Origin: Puccinia triticina
Lineage: Eukaryota > Basidiomycota > Pucciniomycetes > Pucciniales > Pucciniaceae
NCBI RefSeq assembly: GCF_026914185.1
Contig: NC_070565.1
Span: 2,046,001 to 2,110,000, forward strand
Length of the DNA: 64,000 nt
Direction of reading: 5' to 3'
The notes beneath the pieces are model-generated. The model ran no database searches and had not been told where the DNA came from. It saw nothing but the letters and a program-made list of their open reading frames with translations. Positions 41,761 through 53,394 of this stretch are shown piece after piece; position 1 is the first letter of the stretch, and each line of letters opens with the position of its first letter. A program made the position numbers and the translations under genes.

Positions 41761-41857
41761 TGCAGCCTAGATGTATGTACAACTCACCGGTTGCCCTTGA
41801 GCTTGATCAATACGTGGTCACCAGAATCCGTCTCCGCCGTTCTCCGCCGTTCTTATC

Positions 41858-44800
41858 ATGGTTCGGCATCTAAATTCTGGTATACGTGCGGACCCAGTCC
41901 CAGACTCCGACAGCAATCAACCATCTACCCCCCCTGATACTGGAAATGGAAACATTCCGCCTCAATCGGAACGCCGGGAGTCTACTCGTCTTCGTACCCC
42001 ACTCACTCGGCCAGGATTCATATCGACCCACGGCGATTCTCGTTGTTCGCTGGTGCCTGAAACTCCTGCTCCTGCCACTAGACGGCCCCGTGTTCCAAAG
42101 AACAACAACACTACAGTTACTGTTGCCTCAGGAGATGAAAACAACAATGAACCACACGCAGGTGGCCGAGATACAACACCAACAACTGTTTTTGCGGGAA
42201 CTACACAGGTCGCTGTTCGTAATGGGGCTCAAGTCACCATTGATACCGCTCAAGATTCTGATGCAGAAAATGAGAAGCACGCCAATCAAAATAAAAAGAG
42301 AAAGGACCCGACTAAAGATAAAGACGGTTTTGATCATGCACGGCTTTATTTCTATAAACCGGGTGGTGGTCCAAAGCAGGTATGATACTTCTTTGCATTA
42401 AATTTATCAGATTCCTAACTGAACTGCACCAACTTTACAGGATCCCACAGACCCCGCCTGGGCGTGCCGATGGTGTCCAAATGAGTTCAAAACTTCGGGA
42501 GGATCTTATTACAACCTCAAGTCACATCGGGATGGCGCAAACGTCAAGGGCTCACTACAATCGGCATGCCCGGGTCGCATCAAAGCCATCCAGGCTGGCG
42601 CACATCTTCCTCCTACCGCTATCGAGCAGGCCAAGCCCAATGAAAACGGTGGAGCCGGTACCTTGATTGGATACGTAACAAAGCCACGTTTTGATAATCA
42701 CACACTTAACAAGCTACTTGTACTCTGGCTTATTCGTCACTCTTTGCCCTGGTTACGAGTCGAGGATTTCCTTTTACGGGTCTCATTTGACTATACTCTG
42801 CCCAATTCTGTCTTAAACTCTCGGGTTTGGGCCGCCTCGCAGGCACATCAACTTTACCTCGAGCAGCAATCACAGGTTCTGAAGGCAATGAGGGTGACTT
42901 GAAATGTTACTGCATCTTTCACCCTTTTATCAGCTGACAATTCTAATTCCCCATTTTCCTTCTCTTTAGGCCTCCGATTCAAAAATATCGCTTGTATCTG
43001 ATGTGTGGACTACCAAGGGAAGCCACAAAGCTTTCATTGGTATTGCCGCTTGTTACATCACGCCGGAGTGGAAATATGTTTGCAAACACCTTGCGATCAA
43101 GTGCGTTTCCTGGCATCACAACGGCGAGTATCTTGCTGTTCCGTTCGCCAATGTATTAGTGAAGCATGGCCTCCACAAAAAGATATGTATTTCTCTTCAT
43201 TTCCTCGTTTTTTCATTTTTTCCTCCACTTAATTCTTACCTTTGGCTTCGAATATTCACGTCCTTGCCCAGACGACCGACTCCGGCAGTAACAATTTTAC
43301 AATGGCCAAAGGTGTTGCCTCAATCTTTTGCCGGGTCGATGCAACCGATTGGGACGTCCAAAAAATCACCATCGGTGCATATGTCACGTTATTGCTCTCA
43401 TTTTGGGAGCGGGACTAAAGGCTCTAGCACTCTCAAAAACAGCTGTTCGACAAGAGAGAGCCGATAAAAATTTTCCAGTACTTAGCACAATCATCGAGGT
43501 GTTGGTCAAGGATTCAGCTGATGAAGATATTGCGGTCGTTGAGGATGCGTTACCTGAAGAAGATCAGGAGGTTGATCCAGATGATGCTCAGAAGGGATCG
43601 AAGTGCAATGCGCCTGGCTGGGAGTCCGATGATGATGAATCTGAAGAGGAAGTGGAACCGGCTGGTATTGCCTTCACATTGAAAAAGGTTTTTAATGTTC
43701 CAACCAATCAATATACACAGGTTTGGTTTACAACATCCTGAATTACTGACCTGGGCTTTGTTCTGTTAAAATTACAAGCTCGATTATATCTGCCGACGGA
43801 TTGCATCCTGCCCACAAAAGCAAGCGGAGTGGAGGCTTTGGGCCAAGAAAATTGGCTACCAAGGACCGGGTATAATTGCAGGCTACGGGATCAGGTGGAA
43901 TATCGCGTACGAGAGCCGAAGCCGGGCTTACGAGGCGCGCAAAGTAATTGATCAGCTGCTTGAGAACGAGTCTGACAAACACACTGGCCGAACTATGGAA
44001 GGGCATTATTTCAAGGCTTATGAGTTGTCAAAGACCGAATGGAAGGATGTTAACGACCTGAACCAGGTCCTGAAGGTAAGATATTTTGATTTCATCTCAT
44101 CATGTTGCGGATTCAAAGTACATAATATGTTATATGTATGTTTCACATCAGGATTTTTTGGAAATGACAAAGAGGATGGAAGGAGACGGGCCCAAGCTTT
44201 CAATGGTCATATACGAATATGTGCGAGTGCTTGACTCCCTTGGAAAAAAGGAGGAAGCTGCGAACTTTACGATCCTGGAGCCGATGTTTGATCCAATGAT
44301 TGCAATCACCCAGAAATACCTCAACCTAGCCCTCAAGTGTGAAACTGTCATCTTGGCAACCTTTCTGCATCCAGCCTGGCGATTGATGCTCTTCAATAAG
44401 CGATGCAGCTCCCATGTCCAACAGATCACTCAGTTAATCCAATCCAAGTTTGATGATCAAGTAGCGCACCTCAAGTCGGTTGAGCCAGAACCATCTCATC
44501 CAAAAGATTCACAGTCTCATCAAACTAGCCCCACCAAATCTGACTCCGATGGCGAAGATTTCAACTTCTACCCCGAAAATCCCGAATCTGTCGAGGCCAA
44601 CTCAGAAATCCAGCGCTACATCAAGGGTGATTTCCCATTGGACAAAAGAGGGTGTGTGCTATCCTGGTGGAAGGTAAGTTAGAACATCTGTTATTTGTAA
44701 ATTGTCTTCTTTGTCTCAGGCTGAATCCTGATTCCCATTTTATTTATTCCCTGCTTGAACATAGATACATAGCAAAGATTTCCCTGTCTTGTCGATGTTA

Positions 44801-45061
44801 GCCAGGGACTATCTTGCATGTGCAGCCAGCTCAGCCACAGTCGAGAGGACTTTCTCAGCAGCGGCCAAAGTTTGCAAACCAGGTAGGTCTGCATTGGCGA
44901 TACGAACAATCAAACGCTGTATCAGCAGCCATATGTGGATACAGAATGAGGTCAGGCTTGAAGGTCTATTTTCAGATTGTCAAAAGGTTATTGACGATGC
45001 AAGGTGCAACCCAAATTTCAGCAAATATAAAATAAAACCAAAAACCAACTACAAATCCTAG
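41858..45061 (+). pseudogene. hAT transposase (7 exons, one frameshift)
   Basis: Exons 41858-42379, 42441-42893, 42970-about 43183, about 43272-43720, 43779-44075, 44152-44673 and 44765-45061, most with GT..AG introns of 60-90 bp and kept phase. Landmarks: a Ser/Pro-rich N-terminus; a BED-type zinc finger (A-W-A-C-R-W-C-P ... L-K-S-H); L-V-S-D-V-W-T-T; T-T-D-S-G-S-N-N; H-R-C-I-C-H-V-I-A-L-I-L; G-I-I-A-G-Y-G-I-R-W-N-I; and the C-terminal dimerisation block L-A-R-D-Y-L-A-C-A-A-S-S-A-T-V-E-R-T-F-S. Loss of one A in an A-run at about 43365 shifts the frame between W-D-V-Q and N-H-H-R-C. The exon 3/4 junction lacks a clean donor, so this copy is probably inactive. Confidence 0.9.
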
Positions 45062-45224
45062 AATTTTCTTTCCCCTTAGACTTCATCACCCTAAATTTCT
45101 TCTCTCTCCTCAAAAAAATAAAATAAAATTAAATTAAAAAACATTCTTGAAAGTTGGTATGGTCTCTTTTCTTGTTCTGCTCAGTAGTTTTCTGTTTTTT
45201 TCCCCCCGTGTATGTAGAAAAGCG

Positions 45225-45467
45225 GTTTTCAACCGCTGCGCTACTGCTAAAATCAGCGGAAAAGCGCTGCGCTACCGCTGATTTTAGCGGTTTGCCGCTA
45301 CGTGGCCGCTATTTTTAGCTTGCTAAAATACAAATTTTTTCTTAGGGAATTTGAATAGCGGAAGCGGTAGCGGTAGCGGTTTGAGCGCTATCCTTCAGCG
45401 CAGCGCAGCGGTGCACAAAACCACTGCGCTAAACCGCTGCGCTGAGCTTTTCGAAGCTTAGCTGTTA
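45225..45467. repeat. hAT right subterminal repeats
   Basis: CGCTGCGCTA, AGCGGTAGCGG and AGCGCAGCG words inverted with respect to the left block at 41460-41760. They include GCGGTAGCGGTAGCGG, a local tandem run. Confidence 0.7.
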
Positions 45468-47123
45468 CAATGTTGCCACTGGGAAAAGTAAGAATAAACA
45501 GTGCCAGTAGTACCATGAAGCCAATAGGGGTATTTGAATGCCCCATAATAATCCCTCACCCAACAGGATCAGTCAGAATGACAGTGGAATTCATTGTGAT
45601 AGAAGATGCAGTAAGTAAACACTTTATACTAGGAAATGACTACTTAAATATCTATGGCTTTGACATAACCAATAGCAGAGAAAGATATTTTACTATTGGG
45701 AATGACAATAAAAAGAAGAAATTCTTATTTAAATCCAAAGAGCCTTTACCTGTAGGACAAGTAGAAATACAGGATGAAGAAAAGGAGAGATTTGGAAGAG
45801 AACAACTAGCAGAAGCTAACTTTAATGATAAACTGAGTGTAGACCAACTATTACAATTACGCAACATGCTGTACAGGAACAAGAATGCATTTGCATCAGA
45901 TAAAGAACCACTAGGGGCAGTCATAGGCCACGAAGTGGAAATTACGTTGAACATTGAGCGCCCCTACCCACCTTTACTAAGGAGACCAGCTTATCCAGCA
46001 AGTCCCAGAGCAAGAGAAGAGCTTGCCAAACACCTGGATGAACTAGTAAGGCTCAATGTACTCAGAAAAGTAGGGCATAACGAAGAAGTGGAAATAACCA
46101 CACCAGTAATTATAACCTACCATAATGGTAAATCACGCATGGTAGGAGATTTCCGTGCACTAAACACCTACACAGTCCCAGACAGATATCCTATACCAAG
46201 GATACAGGAGACACTGACAAACCTAGCAAAAGCAAAATACATTACAAGTATGGATGCTTTAAAAGGATTTCATCAAAATGTAGTAACAGAGCGTGCAAGG
46301 AAATACCTGAGAATTATAACACACAAAGGTGTTTATGAATACCTTAGAATGCCTTTTGGAATTAAAAATGCCCCATCACATTTCCAAAGAATGATGAATA
46401 CCATCTTCTGTGAAGAACTTGGACTGGGATGGCTAATCATATACATAGATGACATAATTATATGCTCTGAGACATGGGGAGACCATATGAGCAGAATAGA
46501 ACTAGTTCTAATAAAAATAATTAATGTTAATATGAAAATTTCACTAAAGAAATGTGCATTTGGATTTGCAGAAATTAAAGCACTAGGACATGTAGTTTCA
46601 GGACTAGCATTATGTATAGACCGGATAAAGTAGCAGCAGTGTTGCAGAAACCAGCACCAACAAACAAAAAAGAAATGCAAAGCTTTCTTGGGTTTGCCAG
46701 CTACTACAGACAACACCTAGAGGGCTATGCAGCTATGGCCAGAAGCTTATATGAGATAGCTTCCAATGATACTGCCTTTGAAATGACCACAGAGAGACAC
46801 ATGGCATTTAATAAAATAAGAGAACACCTGACTAGAGCACCTCTATTATTAATGCCAGATTTCAAGAAACCTTTTGTGTTATATGTTGATGCCTCAATGG
46901 AAGGACTAGGAGCAGCACTCCATCAATTACAAATCATCAATGATAAACCAGTGGAAGGTCCCATTTGTTTCATATCCAGACAACTCAAGAAAACTGAAGC
47001 AAGATATGGAGCAAGCCAACTAGAATGCTTATGTTTAGTCTGGGCCCTAGAGAAACTCCACTACTATCTAGATGGAAGTGTGTTTGATGTCATCACAGAC
47101 TGTATTGCACCAAAATCACTCAT
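45468..47123 (+). pseudogene. Ty3-B reverse transcriptase and RNase H (first part)
   Basis: The frame continues the protease (F-I-L-G-N-D-Y-L-N-I-Y-G-F-D) into RT: P-Y-P-P-L-L-R-R-P, S-R-M-V-G-D-F-R-A-L-N, M-P-F-G-I-K-N-A-P-S-H and the catalytic I-I-Y-I-D-D-I-I. A one-base deletion near 46623 shifts the frame; the remainder (46612-47123) holds S-F-L-G-F-A-S-Y-Y-R-Q, RNase H L-Y-V-D-A-S and V-I-T-D-C. It stops at K-S-L-I, where the DIRS-type element begins, and resumes at 53758 with N-M-K-T-S-N-R-H. Confidence 0.9.
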
Positions 47124-47424
47124 CCATGATAACAGCGCCTAGCTGTACATTCTTTGGAGTGACAAGCCGTGGGGGGTTCCCTACGCTTGTCCTCCTAGGG
47201 CGACCCAAGCGTCACGTTGCCGTGTGTAGCTCCAAGTCGCCCGATGTGTGGGTCGACTGCGTGAGGCGGCCCCTCGAGGCTGGGCAAAGCGTGGGGTTCC
47301 CATAGCTTTCTACCCAGCGCGTCTGCGCGCACATTGCGCGTCAGGCGGCGAGTGGCCAGACCTCCGCGAGACAGCTTTGAGCGCTTAGCCAGAGGCTTCT
47401 TTGAGGAGGGCCTAATGTAAGCCC
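47124..47424. repeat. Split direct repeat B2
   Basis: 301 bp from CCATGATAAC to TAATGTAAGCCC, repeated with a few substitutions at 47885-48185. A 97-bp unique spacer (47425-47521) separates it from A2. Confidence 0.95.
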
Positions 47425-47521
47425 TTACCGGCCCTCCTAAGATGGAGGCCCCCTTCTTCTTTTAAGGAAAAAAGGGGGCCTGGTCCCTTTCCCCTCTTAC
47501 TTGAAGGGAGGGTGGGAGGTT

Positions 47522-47884
47522 GAAAGAAAGGTGAACGGCGATGAGCAATACGCGCTTCTGAGACGGGAACGAAGGACTGAGTGAGACTGGTGGGTCGGAA
47601 GCCGCTGGACGTACCAGTGGCTTAAGTACTCACCCGTCTGCCCTGGAGTGCCCTTGGGCGTCTCTGCGGTCGGTCCTCTAGTCCGCGTGTGGGTTCGTCT
47701 GCGGTCCTCGGTCCCGGGCCATATCGCGTAACTCCGCCTTGTCGCACGTGCGCGTATCGTGGTCCGCAGTTTGGCTAGGTGTCCGGTCTCAGGGTTCGTA
47801 TGAGAGCCCACCTAGCTGTTGAGTGGGGAGGGGGCGCCTAGCATGGACCTTAGCCCCTTCTGCTGCGCGCCAGTAACTCCCAAT
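47522..47884. repeat. Split direct repeat A2
   Basis: 363 bp from GAAAGAAAGGTGAACGG to GTAACTCCCAAT, repeated at 53395-53757 with a few C/T or G/A differences. It is directly joined to B1. Confidence 0.95.
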
Positions 47885-48185
47885 CCATGATAACGGCGCC
47901 TAGCTGTACATTCTTCGGAGTGACAAGCCGTGGGGGGTTCCCTACGCTTGTCCTCCTAGGGCGACCCGAGCGTCACGTTGCCGTGTGTAGCTCCAAGTCG
48001 CCCGATGTGTGGGTCGACTGCGTGAGGCGGCCCCTCGAGGCTGGGCAAAGCGTGGGGTTCCCATAGCTTTCTGCCCAGCGCGTCTGCGCGCACATTGCGC
48101 GTCAGGCGGCGAGTGGCCAGACCTCCGCGAGACAGCTTTGAGCGCTTAGCCAGAGGCTTCTTTGAGGAGGGCCTAATGTAAGCCC
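47885..48185. repeat. Split direct repeat B1
   Basis: Second copy of the 301-bp repeat. After 48185 the sequence diverges from B2 and leads into the 3' end of the recombinase gene. Confidence 0.95.
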
Positions 48186-48305
48186 CGAACCTCGGCTCCT
48201 GAGAGCCTGAGACATTAGGTAGGCCCATTACTCTAAGAAGATGACTAAACGAAAGCTTTCCACAGGACAGGGGAAACGGGATGATCTCGACCACACACAA
48301 CATAT

Positions 48306-49370
48306 TTAGAGGAGAGAGCTGTTCAAGATGGACAAGGCGGAAGCCTTTTCTGCCGCGGAGTAGTGCCGGATGTACAATTCGTAGCAGCTGGACGTCCACC
48401 TTCCTAGCCGGCAGATCTGGGGCACGGGGACCCCCAGAGCGTGTCTGAGGGACGCGCCTCCCACCCGAAACGAGTGGCCCGAGAGGCCATGGAAACCCCC
48501 TGCTTGCAAGAGGGCTTGGAAAGCCTGTACCGTGGTGGGGCGCGTCAGGTTATGGCGGTTAGAACCGTCGGAGTAGCCGAAAAGCGCGTCGTCTGGGGAC
48601 TGCGTGTCTGCCAACCGTCTCTGGATTGCCGCTACCGGGCAGAGTGGCCCACTCAAGCGCTTTAGGTGGATTATTTGGATCTCCCCTGGTTTGGCTGTTT
48701 TCGCTGCTCGCACGATGAGGGTCACCCAAGTCGGGAGACCGGACATCGGTGATGTATGGAGCGTCACGTCCCGTGCCAAGAGGGAAGCCGCTGCGGGGGG
48801 TTGTCCCCCACCTACGGTATATGTAAGCTCGGCTAGTCAAGCCATCCCCCAGAACGCCACTACCGCTAGGTCGAAAAGGGCCGAGTTGAGAGGGGAACTT
48901 CCTCTTAACCGGCTTGCCAGGTAGAGGAGGTGGTGGAGTTGTATTGCCGTCTTGGGTGGTCGGGCGGGAGAGGCGGCATCTAACCAGGCTGAGGACCGTA
49001 GGATCACGACCACCTTCGCTGCTGATTCGTATGGGTACCTCTTGTCGTGGTATATGTGCCAGGCCTTCAGGCCGAAGAGGTATTGCGAGATGGTCCGCGC
49101 CGTCACCTCCCTCGGCGTATGCTTCCCCACCGCTCGGCCTGCCCACCAGCAAAAAAGATAGATGTCGTAGGGTGAGGCGGGTAACAATGAGCAGGCGGGG
49201 GAAGTCTCTCGTTTGAATCTGATGTACTTCTTTACGCCTGCATTGTACAGGAGCAGCGTGTTCCATCTCCACCCCAAAAGGGTGTGCAAATCTAAGGCTG
49301 AAGGGGTCTTCGCATTCACTCCGTTGGAAAGGAACGCAGTGATAGCTGGGAGGTGGTACTGGGTAGGCAT
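48306..49370 (-). pseudogene. Tyrosine recombinase of the DIRS/Ngaro-like element
   Basis: A 355-codon minus frame starting M-P-T-Q-Y-H-L-P. It has a core-binding-like helical N-terminal half (W-N-T-L-L-L-Y-N-A-G ... W-W-A-G-R-A-V-G) and a catalytic C-terminal half. Near the end G-H-S-F-R-V-G-G-A-S-L ... L-G-R-W-T-S-S-C-Y-E-L-Y-I-R-H-Y gives the H-x-x-R pair, the following tryptophan and the nucleophilic tyrosine of the family. The first arginine is probably in the A-A-K-T-A-K region or just upstream. One TGA at 48837-48839 interrupts the frame (G-M-A-stop-L-A-E), most simply CGA to TGA. In the family the enzyme inserts circular cDNA without DDE integrase. Confidence 0.88.
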
Positions 49371-49514
49371 GCTTGCTAGATGCCGAGAAGAGTATAACGG
49401 AGAATGAGTGGAGAGTTGAATTTACTGGAAGGGAGGTGAAAACAATGTGAAGGGATGAGGGAAACAAGGAGGAGGCCTGCAAGCCTTGCGCATTAAATAC
49501 AACAAAGATAAATC

Positions 49515-51128
49515 TTACAACACCTCCGTCACGAAGGGGGACAAGTCTAGAGGGACTAGAACCCTGATTTGGTGTTTCGCCTGCAAGCCTGCGCGGTCCC
49601 CTCTCGACAAACCGTCTGCGCGGTTGTCAGCAGAAGTGACCGTCCGTGCCACCAAGTCAATATCTTGCGATATCAAGAGGTCTTGTATTACCTTCCACTC
49701 TTCATTTACGGCCACGTTTCCTGCGCGGCGTTTCTGAATGACGGACTTCGTGGACGAGTTGTCCGTCTCCACGAAGAAAACTTTACCGGTTCTGGCCTTC
49801 ATTGACAAGAGGATAATTAAGCCCAACCGTACTGCCACTGTTTCTAGCCAGGAGATGTCCCTCGGCGTTTCTGGATCTTGATTCCAGCCTGGCGTCACCT
49901 TAAACTGGGCCCACCGCCCTGACACAATTACGCCCATGCCGAATGAAGTCGAGGCGTCACCCACCCAGCCTACATTGGTCGGGTGGGGGCTGGCGATAAG
50001 CCTGGTAAGCCGTTGGGTGGTCAGGGTGTGAACCCAACGCTCTACGTCGTCGACTACGTAAGAAGGTGGGCATCGGGGATGGTGTCGAAAGATCCAGCTA
50101 TTCATCAACCGATAGAAGCCGTTGATATAGCACCTCATTTGCGGGAAGATGTACGCCGCGTGACCCAAACTTCCCGCCATGATCTCGGCCTCGTCGTAAG
50201 TGAACGGCCGGGATTTGTCGAGGAAAATTCTCATTTGGGAGAGTCGGAGTTCTACCTTTGCGTCGGGTAGGCGAACGGTCTTGTTTTTGCCATTCCAAAT
50301 GAACCCAAGGAACTTCTGTTTGTCCGCGAAGGGCGAGTACTTGGACTTGTTCGTCAGGACGCCGAGTGCGGCTGATCTTCTCGCAACATTGTCCATACTC
50401 ACTGAGGATTCCGGCTCTTTCACAAATAAGTTATCATCAACCCACCTAAAGATCGTGGTGAGATCAAACTCGTGTAGCATGATGCGCTTCCATCCATCGG
50501 CTGGCCTGCCGAAGGATCCGCATCCAGCGACACCACCAAAGGTGATTCTAGTATCTAGAAGGAGCTTATCGTCGAACGTTAGCGTTAGGAGATAAGGCCA
50601 TTGATCTGGTCTCGTCGGGATTTGCCGGTACGCCTTCTCCCAATCGAAGAGGGCGAGTTGGCAAGGTTTATCCCGTGCGCGGAGGAAGGCTGATACCACC
50701 TTGAAATCGTCCCATGTCGTGGTGAAGTCAGCCTTATCAACAAAAGAATTTACAGAAGGAACTCGGGGGTCGTGCTTCGGGAAGGATAGGTCGTTGATCG
50801 GTCTTACGGATCCATCACCGTTTACTACTGCTCCCAACGGGCTGGTCCGGAAGAATGGGAATTGTTCCGCGACCTGTTGATGGGTATAGGGCCCGTGCAT
50901 CCTTCTGCACTCGAGTTCTAATTTGAAAGACTTTTCTATCTTCTCTCGAGCCAAGAAGGATGACGAGTGGTTGGGTGGGGTATACCAACGTAGGTCGTCC
51001 TCTAAGCGGTGTGGGGGAATTCCTTGGTTGAAGCCATACTTGAACCCTGCTAAGACATCCTTGAATTTGGGCAGAAGGCCTGCATTAGCCAAGGCAACTT
51101 CCCACTGCGGAATGTTCATTTCGCACAA
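49515..51128 (-). CDS. RT-RNase H of the DIRS/Ngaro-like element
   Basis: 537 open codons. The first ATG is at 51119; the frame may begin in an upstream exon, since it is open before that. RT: S-V-R-P-I-N-D-L-S-F-P near residue 105, L-A-L-F-D-W-E-K-A-Y-R near 158, F-G-G-V-A-G-C-G-S-F near 190 and F-R-W-V-D-D-N-L-F-V near 225, with V-D-D in place of the Y-x-D-D of LTR elements, typical of DIRS-type RTs. RNase H: W-V-G-D-A-S-T-S-F, W-L-E-T-V-A-V, V-E-T-D-N-S-S-T and S-A-D-N-R-A-D-G-L-S. It is uninterrupted and could be functional. The polypeptide would make cDNA of the element RNA. Confidence 0.92.
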   Translation of the reverse strand: MCEMNIPQWEVALANAGLLPKFKDVLAGFKYGFNQGIPPHRLEDDLRWYTPPNHSSSFLAREKIEKSFKLELECRRMHGPYTHQQVAEQFPFFRTSPLGAVVNGDGSVRPINDLSFPKHDPRVPSVNSFVDKADFTTTWDDFKVVSAFLRARDKPCQLALFDWEKAYRQIPTRPDQWPYLLTLTFDDKLLLDTRITFGGVAGCGSFGRPADGWKRIMLHEFDLTTIFRWVDDNLFVKEPESSVSMDNVARRSAALGVLTNKSKYSPFADKQKFLGFIWNGKNKTVRLPDAKVELRLSQMRIFLDKSRPFTYDEAEIMAGSLGHAAYIFPQMRCYINGFYRLMNSWIFRHHPRCPPSYVVDDVERWVHTLTTQRLTRLIASPHPTNVGWVGDASTSFGMGVIVSGRWAQFKVTPGWNQDPETPRDISWLETVAVRLGLIILLSMKARTGKVFFVETDNSSTKSVIQKRRAGNVAVNEEWKVIQDLLISQDIDLVARTVTSADNRADGLSRGDRAGLQAKHQIRVLVPLDLSPFVTEVL

Positions 51129-51609
51129 TACTTCCGCGGGCCACAGTGGTTCTAGAACAAAATCGAGTTATCCTATCTCAGTAACGTTCCAATTCATCAT
51201 CAAAGGAGAAACTGTGGCAGACCGTGCCTCCCTTCCTCATTTTTTTTTTTTTTTTTCTTTGGACTTACCGAGGTGTCCTTCCTTCCTCTTCTTCAAGACT
51301 TTAATGTCTATTCTCTCACTCTTAGGGGCATTCTCACTGCACTGGGTGGGACACTCTTCGATAAGTGGAACGGGCCTGTCATGTTTTTATCAAACGGATA
51401 ATTCCATACAATATTATACATGAGAAACATTGACATGCGTAAGCGGCCGAAAACAAACGGGTGCAAGAGAAATTATTAGGATTTGTGGGAGGAAGACCAA
51501 GGAGGGGCGAGAAGAAAGGGGAAATTCATGCGCAACATATAATAACACAATATGGCATGCAACGCGTGTACGTGACAAAAATGCAACGAAAAAAGGAAAC
51601 TAAGCAGGC

Positions 51610-53212
51610 CTACAATGGGGCTGGTTTGTTCTGGGCCGGACCTCCTCGTCGACCTCTGAAGTTCGTGGGGGGGTTGGATCTCCCACCTGACGGGCTGTAG
51701 AAAGCTCGATCCCCTCCGAAATAGCCTCTCGATCGTCCACCCTTCTGTCTTGAAAAACTATCACGGGATGGGCCTTGAGCTGAACTTGACTGGGTGAAGT
51801 CCGGTCGCCCCTTTGGAGCGCCTGTTGCGGGGTCCCATCCTCCACGTTCACCTCCAGCAACATACGGGTTGTCTTCAAAACCCAACTCGCTCTTCTTTCT
51901 CACATCATCGTAGCACTGGTCGGCGATGTCTTGACGGAAGACGGAGATGTCGGGGACAAAAGTTTCATCTCCAACGGTGATGTGATGGGCAAAAGTGTTG
52001 GCCCGCATTTGGATGTCGTAGCGGAGCGCCGCAAGAAAGCAAACATTCAAGTGAATCCTATTGCAATTAGCTTTGTGAGCTAACCGCCACTTGGCAAAGA
52101 TTTTGAAACCATATACGTCCTGAATGCAAACGTGAAATTCTCTGTGTGCGACCGTCCAAGCGCCTAACAATAGTGACCATTCGCTTGGATAAGGAAGACC
52201 AAAATATCTTAATCCCTTCTCCGAATTATTCTCTTCTGATCTAGATCTGTTGACGGCGTAATAGGACATCGCATCGGCTTGCCACTTGCGGTTGAAGATA
52301 GTCAAAGGGATTGGGGCCTTGAGCTCTTTGAGATTCTTGTCAAAAAAAGGAGTGAAACCAACGCTAACGTGCTGATTTTCACATCTGATCTTGCTGCTTC
52401 GACTTGGCTTCTGACTGTCCGATCGAGATTTGCACAGAAGTGGTTGGTGGAGGGGCTGGGACAGGGGATGGATCGACTGCAATGAGGCTAGACATGGGGG
52501 ATGGTCGGGTGGATGTGCCGTTGATGATAGCTGATTGGGCTGTGGTCTTGCTATTATTAACGATAGACGCGTACATGTTGTAGAAGAAATTGGCTCGGTC
52601 TACGTCGCCGCCATCATCCGCTTCATTAGCCTTGAGCCATATCGCATCCCTATTGTCATTCGAGGTGCCTGTCTTCTCAACTGGAGGAGTTTCCGCAACT
52701 GGGGGAGGACAAGTGACGATCTGACAGTCCTTATCACCGAGCAACTCCAAGATCTCTTGCTCTGGATCGTCAACTAGGTCGTCGGCAGGGAGTCTGGGGG
52801 CCTTCGGGACGGCTTGCTTCTCAGGCTGATCTGGCTGCTTCTTTGCCGACTTCTTCTGCTTTGCCGCGGGATTTGCTTTAGCACGAGTGTTCTTAGCAGG
52901 ACCGGTTACGGGTTCCACTGCTGGAATATCTGATATGCAGAATTTATGTCAATGACTATCCGACCGGTAAGGGAGCGGATTCAAGTCTTATGAAGTTAGC
53001 TTACCTTGGGGCACCAGAGATTCTTCGATACTCTGCGCTTCTACCTGCGAAGCCTCCCTGGCAGACGTGAGAGGTAGATCATCACCGGTAGGTAGGGGCT
53101 GAGTCATGGCCGTAGCTGCTGGATTCGCCGTCCCTCCGGCAAGGGTAGGGAGGTCTGATATCTTGTCTGTTGGAGCCTTAGTAACTGAATTCTTGGAAAT
53201 GGATTCGGACAT
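51610..53212 (-). pseudogene. Gag-like gene of the DIRS/Ngaro-like element
   Basis: Exon 1 (53212-53005) starts M-S-E-S-I-S-K-N. A 75-bp intron (GTAAGC..TATGCAG/ATATCAG type, 52930-53004) is in phase with exon 2 (from 52929), giving P-Q-D-I-P-A-V-E-P. Exon 2 is Lys/Pro-rich then acidic, and reaches a stop at 52379. The next frame (52482-51610) carries the conserved part: V-G-F-T-P-F-F-D-K-N-L, W-S-L-L-L-G-A-W-T-V-A-H-R, and an Arg/Gly/Ser-rich tail (R-G-R-R-G-G). A one-base shift near 52390 separates them, either mutation or recoding. It is assigned as Gag by position and basic tail. Confidence 0.7.
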
Positions 53213-53394
53213 GGCTTTGTACGTGAATGGAGTCGGTGGAAAAAGGGCGGTCGAGAGAATCGGGTGGTGTTTCCAGATGAAGGATAAAAGAAAGAGTGAT
53301 GAAGCCGAGTTTCTGGAGGGGGAAATGAGTGGGATAGCAAAGTTTGTGATTTCAAAGGACAGCGGTCAACTTTCTGATGGATAACGATTCAAAC

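Larger units (their letters stand above)
41460..45467 (+). mobile_element. 4.0-kb hAT transposon inserted in Ty3-B
   Basis: The ends TAACAGCT and AGCTGTTA are inverted. Flanks CAACGTTG (41452-41459) and CAATGTTG (45468-45475) are an 8-bp duplication with one C/T difference at a CpG. Removing the element and one flank restores the Ty3-B frame (L-P-L-A-T-L-P-L-G-K-V). About 280 bp at each end are filled with AGCGCAGCG/CGCTAAA subterminal repeats. One intron-containing transposase gene lies inside. TSD length, termini and transposase all fit the hAT superfamily. Confidence 0.95.

Noticed and set aside
48559..49482. 307-codon minus frame overlapping the recombinase
   Set aside because: It is Pro/Ser/Arg-rich with no motifs, while the adjacent frame carries the full tyrosine recombinase signature. 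Openness follows from GC content.
48441..50595. Plus-strand frames up to 131 codons
   Set aside because: Antisense shadows of the recombinase and RT of the DIRS-type element.
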